The notes under the pieces are model-generated. The model was not told where the DNA came from and did no database searches. It saw nothing but the letters and a program-made list of their open reading frames with translations. Made by a program: the position numbers and the translations under genes. From NCBI GenBank assembly GCA_021157585.1, contig JAGGWH010000104.1:1-55212 (forward strand): a DNA stretch of 55,212 bases. The letters are read 5' to 3'. The DNA is from Bacteroidales bacterium. Lineage in GTDB: Bacteria > Bacteroidota > Bacteroidia > Bacteroidales > UBA12170. Below are positions 1 through 8,535 of this stretch, one piece after another (positions within the stretch are counted from its first letter, which is position 1; each line of letters opens with the position of its first letter).

Positions 1-85
1 AAAATGTTGTTCCGACTGTGATTTGCTGGGCAAATAAATGATTCATTAATAAAAGGGATGCCGAAATTAAAAGTAGTTTTTTCAT
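1..85 (-). CDS. N-terminal fragment of an exported protein (runs off left edge)
   Basis: A minus-strand ATG at 85-83 opens a frame that stays open to the window edge, giving 28 residues. They form a clear Sec signal peptide: MKKLL, then a hydrophobic core, then LFAQ followed by QITVGTTF. Cleavage after Ala-Gln is the usual pattern in this phylum, and the same pattern ends the signal peptides at 5638 and 13068. The mature sequence starts with a beta-like stretch, so an outer-membrane or secreted protein is possible, but too little is present to name a family. No TAnnTTTG box lies just upstream. Confidence 0.6.
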   Translation of the reverse strand, partial: MKKLLLISASLLLMNHLFAQQITVGTTF

Positions 86-379
86 AATTATTGTGTTTTA
101 TGCTTGCTGGTAAACTAGTTTATATGTTTATAAAAGTTAAACTATACCACCCAAATGTGGGGAATATGTATATGTTTTATGTATTTATTATAACTCAAAT
201 TAGAGGGGTATATTAATGCTATACTCCCAAAGTTACAGTAATATTTTGTTTATTCAACAAAATGAGCAGTTTATTTAAAAAAACGATAAAACCCGAACAT
301 AAAAAAGGAGGGTTTTCCCTTTTAAAAACGCTGTGAACTTTCATCAGAACGAGCTAATAATAAATCAGATATAGCAAAT

Positions 380-424
380 ATTCTCCGCATATTTAAGGAG
401 TATATTGTGATCATTCTCCGCATA
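380..424. repeat. 12-bp direct repeat pair
   Basis: ATTCTCCGCATA occurs at 380-391 and again at 413-424, 33 bases apart in register, inside the non-coding stretch before the dehydrogenase gene. A pair this close may be a regulator site or a duplication scar; only two copies are seen. Confidence 0.5.
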
Positions 425-483
425 CCGCATTTACTCACATTAACACAATGGGATTTTACTCATCAATCCCCAATTATAAAAAG

Positions 484-531
484 CTATTATATTACATTAA
501 CATCTTGGGTTTAATGAGTATAATATAATAG
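484..531. repeat. Long imperfect hairpin
   Basis: CTATTATATTACATTAA (484-500) pairs with TTAATG (511-516) and TAATATAATAG (521-531). This gives 17 base pairs interrupted by a 4-base bulge (517-520), with a 10-base loop. No T-run follows on either strand, so a simple terminator is not favoured. Confidence 0.55.
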
Positions 532-710
532 TAATCAGTCGCATACAATTATTGTAATGACGAAAACTAAATATTTCTAATTTTTCTATTTACAAAAATA
601 TTTAATTATAGGTATAAATATTATAGCTGCCGGCAGGCTGTATGAGCGCGCATTATAGACTATTTTTTACTGTCAATTTTTTAATTTAAGCGTCTTTTAG
701 AAAAACAGAG

Positions 711-718
711 TATCTTTG
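711..718 (+). promoter_or_regulatory. -7 box TATCTTTG upstream of the CEOS-like gene
   Basis: TATCTTTG fits the Bacteroidota sigma-ABfr -7 consensus TAnnTTTG. It would start transcription near 722 and give a leader of about 150 bases before 874, longer than usual here. No clear -33 TTTG lies 19-21 bases upstream. Confidence 0.45.
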
Positions 719-873
719 CAGCAGGTTTATACCATTTTTGATTTCAATTAGTCACTACTCCACTTTGCTGCTTTAATAATAAATCTTTCACTCTGGCAAA
801 TTATTTCTCATTGAATTACGGATAGTCAGGCCGACATTAATTTATTTATAGCATAATTAGCAAAGTAGAATTT

Positions 874-2022
874 ATGAAAAAACTAACATTAGGAGTTATT
901 GGAACTTCAAGAAAAGAAGATGAAAAACGCGTACCAATTCATCCGGAACATTTATCACGTATACCGGAAGATATTAGGAAACAATTAATTTTTGAAAAGG
1001 GATATGGTATTCCTTTTGGTTTAGATGATGATTTTTTTATTTCTCAAACCGGAGGAGTTGCCTCTCGTCATGAATTATTGGCCGATTTAGGTTCGGTAAT
1101 TATTGCGAAACCTGTATTAGCAGATTTACAAGAAATACGTGAAGGAGGTTTAATATGGGGTTATCCACATTCCGCACAACAACGTGATATTACGCAAGCT
1201 GCAATAGACCGAAAATTAACATTAATTGCATTTGAGGATATGTTTGTTTGGTCTCCTGATGGTCAAATAGGTAGACATACATTTTATAAGAATAATGAAA
1301 TGGCAGGCTATTGTGCAGTTATTCATGCATTACAATTAAGGGGTATTGATGGCCATTATGGTAACCAACGAAAAGTAATTATTTTTAGTTTTGGGGCAGT
1401 TAGTCGCGGCGCTATTTATGCACTCAAAGCTCATGGTTTCAGAGATATTACAATTTGTATCCAAAGACCGGATTATGAGGTGCGTGAAGAAATTTTAGAT
1501 GTTAATTATGTTCGTATCCGTAAAGGGAATAATGGTGAGGCCAGAATGGTAACTATTGAACACGATGGAACAGTTCGGCCTTTATCCGATTTAATCAGTG
1601 AATCTGAAATCATTATTAATGGCACCTATCAGGATACAGACAATCCAATCGATTTTGTCACGGAAGAAGAAAAAGATACTTTAAAATCAGGAAGTTTAAT
1701 TATTGATGTAAGTTGCGACGAAGGTATGGGATTCTATTTTGCTAAGCCTACAACTTTTAAAACCCCAATTCTAAAGATCGATAGCATCGACTATTATGCA
1801 GTTGATCATACGCCAAGTTATCTATGGGAAAGTGCTTCAAGGTCGATTTCTGCAGCACTAATTATTTATCTACAAACAATTTTAGAAGGTCGTAAAAGTT
1901 GGATGAAAAACCCTACAATTCAAAAGGCTATCAATATTGATGATGGTGTGATTAAAAAAGAATCTGTTTTAACTTTTCAAAATCGTATGCAAAATTACCC
2001 ACATGATTTTATAAAAAATTAA
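874..2022 (+). CDS. N5-(carboxyethyl)ornithine synthase-like dehydrogenase (AlaDH/PNT fold)
   Basis: Soluble NAD(P)H-dependent enzyme of the alanine dehydrogenase/transhydrogenase fold. The N-terminal half has EKRVPIHPEHL (about 17-27), WGYPHSAQQRDIT (about 95-107), the FEDMF stretch and GRHTFYKNNEMAG. These match my memory of lactococcal CEOS, which joins pyruvate and ornithine reductively into an opine-like amino acid. A Rossmann segment IFSFGAVSRGA follows, and later SLIIDVSCDEG and AVDHTPSYLW. At 382 residues it is longer than the roughly 313-residue lactococcal enzyme, with extra sequence in the nucleotide domain and at the C-terminus, so the substrate may differ. An alanine- or lysine-type opine dehydrogenase is the alternative. 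It stands alone, with no amino acid genes beside it. Confidence 0.65.
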   Translation: MKKLTLGVIGTSRKEDEKRVPIHPEHLSRIPEDIRKQLIFEKGYGIPFGLDDDFFISQTGGVASRHELLADLGSVIIAKPVLADLQEIREGGLIWGYPHSAQQRDITQAAIDRKLTLIAFEDMFVWSPDGQIGRHTFYKNNEMAGYCAVIHALQLRGIDGHYGNQRKVIIFSFGAVSRGAIYALKAHGFRDITICIQRPDYEVREEILDVNYVRIRKGNNGEARMVTIEHDGTVRPLSDLISESEIIINGTYQDTDNPIDFVTEEEKDTLKSGSLIIDVSCDEGMGFYFAKPTTFKTPILKIDSIDYYAVDHTPSYLWESASRSISAALIIYLQTILEGRKSWMKNPTIQKAINIDDGVIKKESVLTFQNRMQNYPHDFIKN

Positions 2023-2396
2023 CCGTCAGAACTATCAATTCTTGAGAATAAAGAATTTGAGCTCACTAATAATCAGTTAAATACGCTTGTTGATATATTG
2101 ATTTTATCAACAATTGGGAGTTATTTTAGATTTATTGAAAATTAGAGCTTATTGAGCGACTTGCCCCGATTATTTTGGGGTTTAGCAGTCTGTGTAAGAA
2201 GCGTAGCAGATTCGAAGGTATTCGTTTTCGGTCGGCAAGACCGATAAAGAATCGTCAACTAAGTCGTACTAACAACTGCTGCTCCTATTACATATGATCC
2301 TTTTATAGAGAGTTATTTGTTAATTTTCATATCCAATGTGTTTTTCCCAACAGTATAAGCATATGAAGATGAAGGGATGTATTGAATATTTATTTT
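2023..2396. other. Intergenic region, partly structured
   Basis: No gene is supported in these 374 bases between convergent genes. They contain a 9-bp inverted repeat (2087-2113), a short CCCC...GGGG hairpin (2164-2180) and a 6-bp hairpin TCGGTC/GACCGA (2228-2244). The part from about 2160 to 2290 is richer in G+C than its surroundings and may be a decayed repeat. Confidence 0.4.
2087..2113 (+). terminator. Possible terminator hairpin after the CEOS-like gene
   Basis: TTGTTGATA (2087-2095) and TATCAACAA (2105-2113) form a perfect 9-bp stem with a 9-base loop, 65 bases past the stop codon. The following TTGGGAGTTATTTTA has only a weak T-run, so the role is uncertain. Confidence 0.4.
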
Positions 2397-4022
2397 TCAC
2401 TTCTCTATCTCTTTTCTTTCTCTCTTTTGAGTTTCATCTTTACTCAACTCCAAAGGCCAAAGCATTAAAAAGAAAGCATTAAAAAAAGCAAAATATGTCG
2501 CTCCCGATTGGGTTTCCAACACATCTTCAACAAGAAAAGAAAAGAAAATAGTTATAAAAAAGAGCCAATAAAACGGATTTTTAAAAGCAGCAATATAAAC
2601 AGGGGGATAAAACAGTATAAAAAGGAAAAGAAAAAGACCAAAGACTCCAAAACTAAGCCAAAAACTTAAAAACTGATTATGCGGATGAAACCATAAATCT
2701 TTACTTAATTTGGTATTTATTTCCCTATAACCTTCTTGCATAATTGTAGTATTGTCGCCGCTACCGTAGCCAAAAAGGGAAGATTTCTTTATCATATGCC
2801 AACTGCTTTTCCAAAATTCTTGTCTCTGAGCTAAACTATAACCGGAAGGGTTATTGTTAATCCTTAATTGTTCCATCTCAAAAGCTAATTGCATTAAACG
2901 AACTTTAAATGCTGCTTTACTAACATAATTAATATTGGCAATACCATTTTCTATATTCAAAATATCCCTATCGGATAATTGACTAAATCCCAAACTGTCT
3001 TTACGTAAATCAAGAGATGTCAAATAACGAATAAGTGTTGTCTTTAGTTCTTGCCCTTTCCTATCCGTTCCATAAAAAGGAAATTCACTTTTGCTGCTCC
3101 ACTGCTTATTTAACTCTTTTTCGCAAACATAGGCATAGATTCTTTTTCCGTTTTCTGTTAGTTCTTTTGGCTTATGGCTATAATAATTTCCTTGTGCTGT
3201 TTTTTTATCTAAGGGCAGGCTTTCTATTATTTCATCGTTCAAAAAAAGAGGCATTATAGAAGAAATTACAAAATAAGAAGCCGCAAATAGAGTAATGAAA
3301 AAGATAAATAAACTAAAGATAAATTTCTTGCCTTTGATTTGACTTAAAGTATAAATCCATAAAAATACTAAGGACAAAACAAAAATAATATAAGCCGATA
3401 AAGCACCCGTTTTCAGCATAAACACAAAAAGCCAAAGAACAATTAAAAAGGCTAAACCCTTGAGCCATATCTTTTTCCACTCATAAACAAGCAATAATAA
3501 CAGACTGAAAATAGCCAAATTTATACTTAAACTAAATCGCATATGTTTTATAAACCTATCGGATAATATAGACTTAATATCTTTGCCCCAAATCCAATTT
3601 TCTACACTTACAAACAGACTTGCATATAGCACTCCGGCAATAAAAGCGATTAAAATCCAAATAGTTTTTTTCTTGGTAAACCGTGTTGAGCTACTAAAAA
3701 AGAAAGGCAAAAGTAATAAGGGTAGTTTTATTCGTAAGTCGTTAAACGCAGCTTCAAAATCGGCGGTATAAAGCAAGCCTACAAGATGTACAATAAATAA
3801 TGAAGATAAAATAACAGCAATTCTATTACGAAAAAAGAGAGTGAGTTTTTCGCGATACCGTCCATCTAATATCCACAAACTTGCTAATGCAATTTGGCTC
3901 ATACTCATTAGTAAACGAGATGTTGGAATAGCAAATGCCATTACTAAAAGAAAGAAAAAGAAAAATTCTTCGTAATAATTTTGTGATAATCTTGAAAGTA
4001 TAAAACGGGGCTGCCGATTCAT
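2397..4022 (-). CDS. O-antigen ligase family membrane protein (Wzy/WaaL type)
   Basis: Polytopic inner-membrane protein with about ten hydrophobic segments and one large periplasmic loop (about residues 265-410). The Wzy_C-type core is visible: RQEFWKSSWHMIKKSSLFG followed by GYGSGD, then HPHNQFLSFWLSFGVFG, the usual catalytic Arg/His region. The family joins O-antigen to lipid A-core or polymerises surface glycans. The loop contains NGKRIYAYVCEKEL, typical of Bacteroidota members. Its ATG overlaps the stop of the upstream S41 protease by one base (TAATG), so the two are probably translationally coupled. No other glycan genes are adjacent, so ligase and polymerase roles cannot be separated. 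Confidence 0.75.
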   Translation of the reverse strand: MNRQPRFILSRLSQNYYEEFFFFFLLVMAFAIPTSRLLMSMSQIALASLWILDGRYREKLTLFFRNRIAVILSSLFIVHLVGLLYTADFEAAFNDLRIKLPLLLLPFFFSSSTRFTKKKTIWILIAFIAGVLYASLFVSVENWIWGKDIKSILSDRFIKHMRFSLSINLAIFSLLLLLVYEWKKIWLKGLAFLIVLWLFVFMLKTGALSAYIIFVLSLVFLWIYTLSQIKGKKFIFSLFIFFITLFAASYFVISSIMPLFLNDEIIESLPLDKKTAQGNYYSHKPKELTENGKRIYAYVCEKELNKQWSSKSEFPFYGTDRKGQELKTTLIRYLTSLDLRKDSLGFSQLSDRDILNIENGIANINYVSKAAFKVRLMQLAFEMEQLRINNNPSGYSLAQRQEFWKSSWHMIKKSSLFGYGSGDNTTIMQEGYREINTKLSKDLWFHPHNQFLSFWLSFGVFGLFLFLFILFYPPVYIAAFKNPFYWLFFITIFFSFLVEDVLETQSGATYFAFFNAFFLMLWPLELSKDETQKRERKEIEK

Positions 4023-5638
4023 TATTTTTGTGGTCTTACTAGTGCTTGATAGGTATTTCTATCGCTTAAAACTTCAATAGCTTTTTGTACGGCTTCATCA
4101 TTTCCTAAGCAAAGTCGTGCTGCGCCTTCGCGATAAAACTTATGAGTTAAGATTTCAAAACGCAAAATATTTTTTAGTTCTTGAACCGCCTGTGAGCTTT
4201 GCTGCTCCGAAAGCAATCTTTGTTGATTTTCGGCTTGCAGTAATAAATTTACTAACTCTTCTTGTCCTTTTTCATTCTCAATTTGTTTTCGCAAATCACG
4301 AACTTTCTTTTCTGTAGGGCTAACATAGCTGTAATTTCTTTCTGCAAGAAATTGTTTATAAGAATCTACAATCACATCATCAACAATAAAATTTTCATCA
4401 ATCTCCTTACGGTTTTGTTTTGCAAAATACTCATTGGCAAACTCAAAAATAAAAAGTCGTTTATATTGATCAAGAAGTTGAGGATCGTTAACTTTTTTAA
4501 TCATTTTAATATCGGGCGTAAGCCCTTTTCCTTCAAAGACTTCTCTTCCACTCAATGTGGTAAAGACTTCACTTGAAGCTTGTGATTCTTCGTTTTTAAT
4601 ACCTCTTCCGCTTGGCAATATAAAGCGTGCTATAGTAATTTTTAACTGAGCGTCGTAATTTAAAGGAACAACATTTTGCACCAATCCTTTTCCGTAAGTA
4701 TTTTGTCCTATCAAAACAGCCCTATCAAAATCCTGAGCCGCTCCGGCCATTATTTCAGCTGCTGAAGCTGTTTGGTCATCGACTAAAAAAACCAATGGTA
4801 TAGCAATATCTACAGCCGGACGTTGAGTACGGTAGATATATTCGCTCTTGGCCTGTTTACCTTCCGTTCTAACGAGTTCTAAACCACGTTGTAAAAATAC
4901 ATTTAAAGCATGAACGGCTTCTATTATTAAACCGCCTCCATTATCTCTCAAATCAATAATTAAACCTTTTGGATTTTCTTCTTTTAAATCGAGAAAAGCA
5001 CTTAAGAACTCATTTGCAGCATTTAAAGTAAAAGATTGTAGGGAAATGTATGCAATAGAATTATCGAGCATAGTAGAAAATGCAACATTTCTTACCTTAA
5101 TATTTTTACGAGTTAATAAATAATCTACCGAAGTTATTTCACCAAGTCTTTCAATACTTAACAAAAAAGGCTTTCCGGGTGTGCCTTTAAAAATAACACC
5201 AAGTTCTTTTTTTGTCATTTTTCTGGTGTCGTAACCATCAACTCTAAGTATTTTATCGCCTATTTGCAAACCCGCCTGATCGGCCGGCTGATCGGGCATA
5301 ATGTTGGAAATATAAGCGTAGTCATTTTCGTTTTTTACAATTGCAAGTCCCACACCTCCGTACTTACCTGTACGTACATATTCAAAACTTTCTTTTTCTG
5401 CTTCGGGAATAAAAACAGTATACGGGTCTAATTCTGCCAATAAAGCATCAATAGCAGTTTTATTTAACTCAGAAAAATTTAATGTATCAATATACGACAT
5501 CTTGAGTGTTTTGATAAGATTATTGTAAATCTCAAGATTCTTGGAATAATCAAATGCAATATCTTTATTTTGTGCGTTAAGTTTTAAACTTGATAAAACA
5601 AAGAAAAGTAAGAAGAGGAAAGCCGTTTTTTTTATCAT
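4022..5638 (-). CDS. S41 family carboxy-terminal processing peptidase
   Basis: Exported serine protease of the CtpA/Prc family. Residues 1-22 form a signal peptide ending LKLNAQ. A PDZ domain lies at about 88-170 (YGGVGLAI, then QPADQAGLQIGDKIL). The S41 catalytic domain follows, with LIIDLRDNGGG and the Ser/Lys dyad Ser292 (TASAAEI) and Lys317 (TYGKGLVQ); their 25-residue spacing matches CtpA enzymes. A C-terminal helical region of about 170 residues carries no second domain that I recognise. It likely trims periplasmic or outer-membrane proteins. It leads a two-gene unit with the O-antigen ligase-like gene. A TAAATTTG box at 5675-5668 could start the unit. Confidence 0.85.
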   Translation of the reverse strand: MIKKTAFLFLLFFVLSSLKLNAQNKDIAFDYSKNLEIYNNLIKTLKMSYIDTLNFSELNKTAIDALLAELDPYTVFIPEAEKESFEYVRTGKYGGVGLAIVKNENDYAYISNIMPDQPADQAGLQIGDKILRVDGYDTRKMTKKELGVIFKGTPGKPFLLSIERLGEITSVDYLLTRKNIKVRNVAFSTMLDNSIAYISLQSFTLNAANEFLSAFLDLKEENPKGLIIDLRDNGGGLIIEAVHALNVFLQRGLELVRTEGKQAKSEYIYRTQRPAVDIAIPLVFLVDDQTASAAEIMAGAAQDFDRAVLIGQNTYGKGLVQNVVPLNYDAQLKITIARFILPSGRGIKNEESQASSEVFTTLSGREVFEGKGLTPDIKMIKKVNDPQLLDQYKRLFIFEFANEYFAKQNRKEIDENFIVDDVIVDSYKQFLAERNYSYVSPTEKKVRDLRKQIENEKGQEELVNLLLQAENQQRLLSEQQSSQAVQELKNILRFEILTHKFYREGAARLCLGNDEAVQKAIEVLSDRNTYQALVRPQK

Positions 5639-5667
5639 AGGAATAAATATTGCCTTATATCTTTCAT

Positions 5668-5675
5668 CAAATTTA
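5668..5675 (-). promoter_or_regulatory. -7 box TAAATTTG before the S41 protease
   Basis: The minus strand reads TAAATTTG here, matching TAnnTTTG, 30 bases upstream of the ATG at 5638 and inside the 60-base gap to the HAD gene. No good -33 element is seen. Confidence 0.35.
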
Positions 5676-5698
5676 ATAAAAAAGAGTGAGGGTTATCG

Positions 5699-6400
5699 CT
5701 AAATGGCTTCTAATAATTCTAAAATGGACTTTATTTTTAAAAAACGTTCGTTATTTTGTTCATTATTAGTAACATTTTCGTGTATCCAAGTTGTGTGGTA
5801 CGGAATATGAATGGCATAAGAACCCATAGCTAAAACGGGTAAGATATCTGATTTCACCGAATTACCTACCATTAAAAATTCATCGGGAGAAATTTCTAAA
5901 CGCTCCAAGAGTTTTTGATAATCATCTTGGTTTTTATTACTCATTATTTCGATATGGTGAAAACATTTGGCTAAACCCGATTTTTTTAATTTTCGTTCCT
6001 GATCCAACAAATCGCCTTTAGTAGCCAAAACTAATTTTACACTTCTTTTATTTAAGTTTTCAAGAGTCAATCTAACTCCATCTAATAGTTTAATAGGTTT
6101 ATTAATTAAAGCTTTACCCAAAGTTAAAATTTGATTGATAATTTCATTTTCGATTTTATCTTTAGTTATTTCTAAAGCCGTTTCTATCATCGAAAGCACA
6201 AAGCCTTTAACGCCATAACCATAGAGTTTAATATTTTGCGTTTCCGTTTTTAAGAGTATTTCGCTTACTTTTTCTTCCGGTAAATAATCTTTTAAAAGAT
6301 GCGTAAACGCTCTTTCTGTTTCTCGATAATAAGTCTCATTTACCCAAAGCGTATCGTCAGCATCAAAAGCAATAATTTTAATTTTCGAGTTGATATTCAT
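5699..6400 (-). CDS. HAD superfamily hydrolase
   Basis: Soluble haloacid dehalogenase-like phosphatase of 233 residues. Motif I is AFDADDTLW (about 11-19), with nucleophile Asp13 and general acid Asp15. Motif II is near LVLATKGD. Lys and Asp/Glu of motifs III and IV fall around DDYQKLLERL and FLMVGNSVKSDI. A helical cap lies between motifs I and II, as in phosphoglycolate-phosphatase-type members. The substrate cannot be read from the sequence. I chose the ATG at 6400; an in-frame TTG at 6424 would add eight residues. It lies 47 bases downstream of the cobalamin adenosyltransferase on the same strand and may be cotranscribed with it. Confidence 0.8.
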   Translation of the reverse strand: MNINSKIKIIAFDADDTLWVNETYYRETERAFTHLLKDYLPEEKVSEILLKTETQNIKLYGYGVKGFVLSMIETALEITKDKIENEIINQILTLGKALINKPIKLLDGVRLTLENLNKRSVKLVLATKGDLLDQERKLKKSGLAKCFHHIEIMSNKNQDDYQKLLERLEISPDEFLMVGNSVKSDILPVLAMGSYAIHIPYHTTWIHENVTNNEQNNERFLKIKSILELLEAI

Positions 6401-6447
6401 TTTTATCAATTTAGTTCTTATCAAGATACTTTATATCAAAAGTGTTC

Positions 6448-7002
6448 CTACACTCTGGGTTTCCACTTAATCTCTTCTCCACCAAGTTCTACGGCAAACT
6501 TACGAGCTAAAACAAATAAGAAATCCGAAAGGCGGTTCAAATATTTAATTGTTAAAGAATCTATATTAAATTCATTTGCCGCTTTAATTGTTTGGCGTTC
6601 GGCGCGTCGACAGATAGTACGGGCAATATGCGTATGCGAAGCCAAAATATGCCCCCCGGGCATAATAAAACTCGAAAGTTGAGGAAGAGTTTCATTCATT
6701 TTATCAATACTTTTTTCTAAAAGCTCTACATCGGTTTCAAATAACTTAGGCAAACTTTTAGATGATTCTTCGGAGTCGGCAGCAATCAGACTCTCGGCTG
6801 TAAACAACCTATCCTGTACCTCAAATAATAAATCACGTATATCTCCATCTTCCGACAAATCGCGTATTAAACCAATATAAGATTTTAGTTCATCAACCGT
6901 TCCGTAAGCTTCTATTCGCTGATGATATTTAGGAACGCGCTTTCCGCCAATTAAAGCCGTTTTACCTTTATCGCCTCCTTTGGTATATATTTTCCAGTCC
7001 AT
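6448..7002 (-). CDS. ATP:cob(I)alamin adenosyltransferase, PduO type
   Basis: Cytosolic enzyme that transfers the adenosyl group of ATP to cob(I)alamin, making coenzyme B12. The N-terminal ATP site YTKGGDKGKTALIGGKRVPK (6-25) is nearly canonical. The family signatures RRAERQ and LNRLSDFLFVLAR lie in the C-terminal half. Its 184 residues are normal for the family. Adenosylcobalamin would serve methylmalonyl-CoA mutase, whose GTPase chaperone MeaB is encoded at 29610-30707; the mutase itself is not in the window. Confidence 0.92.
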   Translation of the reverse strand: MDWKIYTKGGDKGKTALIGGKRVPKYHQRIEAYGTVDELKSYIGLIRDLSEDGDIRDLLFEVQDRLFTAESLIAADSEESSKSLPKLFETDVELLEKSIDKMNETLPQLSSFIMPGGHILASHTHIARTICRRAERQTIKAANEFNIDSLTIKYLNRLSDFLFVLARKFAVELGGEEIKWKPRV

Positions 7003-7173
7003 TATCAGTTTTTTTCTTTGTGCTAAATTAATGTATTTTCGTCGATGATGGTTTTGGATTTAAATTTTTAAGCTTCTATACTCAAAAAAGGCGTGAAAAA
7101 TTTAATCAATTAATTCCGAGATTAAGATAAAATTTAGTGCTATATTTCAGGGTGTTTTTCAATAATCAAATTA

Positions 7174-8406
7174 ATGACAACGTTTAAAAACAGACAATTT
7201 TATCAGTTTTGCGCTTATGGTTTTTTAAAAAACCTTCGGTTTTTCGACCCTTTTTTACTTCTATTTTTTCTTTCTAAAGGTTTTGATTATTTTGATATCG
7301 GGATGCTTTATGCTATTCGTGAAATGGGTTTTATTATAACCGAAATTCCCAGCGGTATTTTTGCTGATACTTTTGGGCGAAAAAAGACATTAATTATTTC
7401 TTATATCGCTTATCTGCTTTCGTTTTTAGGGTTTTATTTTGCACATTCTTTTGCCTTGGCTGCCACTGCAATGTTAGTTTTTTCTTTTGGCGAAAGCTTT
7501 CGTTCAGGGACGCATAAAGCACTTATTTTTACTTATTTAAAACATAAGGAATGGGATTCTTTAAAAACAGATTATTATGGAAACACCAGAGCCTGCTCCC
7601 AATTAGGCTCCGCCCTTTCTGCTACTCTTGCAGCTTTTATTGTTATTTTAAATGCCAATATTGAAACTATTTTTCTTTTTTCTACCATTCCTTATTTATT
7701 CGGACTGATTAACCTTAGTCTTTATCCTGCTTATTTAGACACTATTAATAAAAATGAATCTTTTAGTAAGCTTTGGAAAAAAGCATTACAGTTAAGCGTA
7801 GAAAGTTTGAAGGCATTTAAACAAAAGCAAATGGTTTTGGCAACATTTAATCTATCGTTTTACTCTGCTTATTATAAATCTGTAAAGGATTATTTTCAGG
7901 TACTTATTTTAAGTTTTAGTGCCGGCATTGTCTTTTTACCAAACTTTAATACTAATCAGCAAAATGCTATTTTTATTGGTATTGCTTATACTTTACTATT
8001 TCTTCTATCTTCTGTTGCATCAAAAAAATCACAAAAATTTCTATCGTTTTTTACTTCCGATAAAAGAGCTTTAAACTATAGTATTATTGTGGGTGTTTTG
8101 GTTGGTGGTTTTGCCGGTTTACTTTTATATTTCGATTTAAAACTAATTGCTGTCCTATTATTTTTCGGGATTTATATTATCGAAAACTTAAGAAAACCCA
8201 TAGGTATTAGTCGGGTAATAAACTATTCTAATGAAAAAATAAACGCAACTATTTTATCCATAGGCTCACAAATTCAAGCTGCTATTACGGCTCTTTTAGC
8301 TTTATTTATCGGCTTTATTGCCGATTTATATTCTGTTAGTTTAGCTTTAATTTTGTCGGCTTTACTTTTGCTTTTACTATCACCGCTTTATTGGTTGAAA
8401 AAATAG
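7174..8406 (+). CDS. MFS transporter
   Basis: Twelve-helix-type carrier of 410 residues. The loop after helix 2 has the MFS motif GIFADTFGRKKT (about 62-73). Acidic and basic residues in helix 1 and loop 4 (FGESFRSGTHKALIF) suggest proton coupling. The sequence resembles small-molecule efflux carriers, but I cannot assign a substrate. It stands alone between a minus-strand gene and ispD; the 171-base upstream gap holds no clear TAnnTTTG box. Confidence 0.8.
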   Translation: MTTFKNRQFYQFCAYGFLKNLRFFDPFLLLFFLSKGFDYFDIGMLYAIREMGFIITEIPSGIFADTFGRKKTLIISYIAYLLSFLGFYFAHSFALAATAMLVFSFGESFRSGTHKALIFTYLKHKEWDSLKTDYYGNTRACSQLGSALSATLAAFIVILNANIETIFLFSTIPYLFGLINLSLYPAYLDTINKNESFSKLWKKALQLSVESLKAFKQKQMVLATFNLSFYSAYYKSVKDYFQVLILSFSAGIVFLPNFNTNQQNAIFIGIAYTLLFLLSSVASKKSQKFLSFFTSDKRALNYSIIVGVLVGGFAGLLLYFDLKLIAVLLFFGIYIIENLRKPIGISRVINYSNEKINATILSIGSQIQAAITALLALFIGFIADLYSVSLALILSALLLLLLSPLYWLKK

Positions 8407-8535
8407 ATATTATTTTAAGCCTAAATAGTTTGATACAATTTCTGTATTTTTACAAAAGCACAATTTATACAGTCAGATACTGCAATTTACCAAAAGAAGA
8501 AAATTTATAGATTTACTCGAACAGAAATTCAAGAA

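Larger units (their letters stand above)
86..873. other. Long non-coding region with repeats and hairpins
   Basis: No convincing gene is seen in these 788 bases; the longest plausible frame, from 262, is 24 codons. The stretch holds a 12-base direct repeat ATTCTCCGCATA at 380-391 and 413-424. It also has a long hairpin (484-531), an 11-base palindrome ACAATTATTGT (545-555), a GC-rich 10-base palindrome CTGCCGGCAG (627-636), and a promoter box near 711. The segments at about 431-461 and 491-520 look like degenerate copies of each other, sharing CATTAACA, then GGG, then TACTCA or its complement. It may hold an untranslated RNA, a long leader for the next gene, or remains of a small mobile repeat. 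Confidence 0.5.

Noticed and set aside
262-336. 24-codon plus-strand frame (MSSLFKKTIKPEHKK...)
   Set aside because: It is too short and has no promoter or ribosome-binding site; the length is expected by chance.
380-424. CRISPR array
   Set aside because: There are only two 12-base copies, with no further repeats or regular spacers.
484-531. Terminator hairpin
   Set aside because: No U-tract follows on either strand and no gene ends nearby; it is kept only as a repeat.
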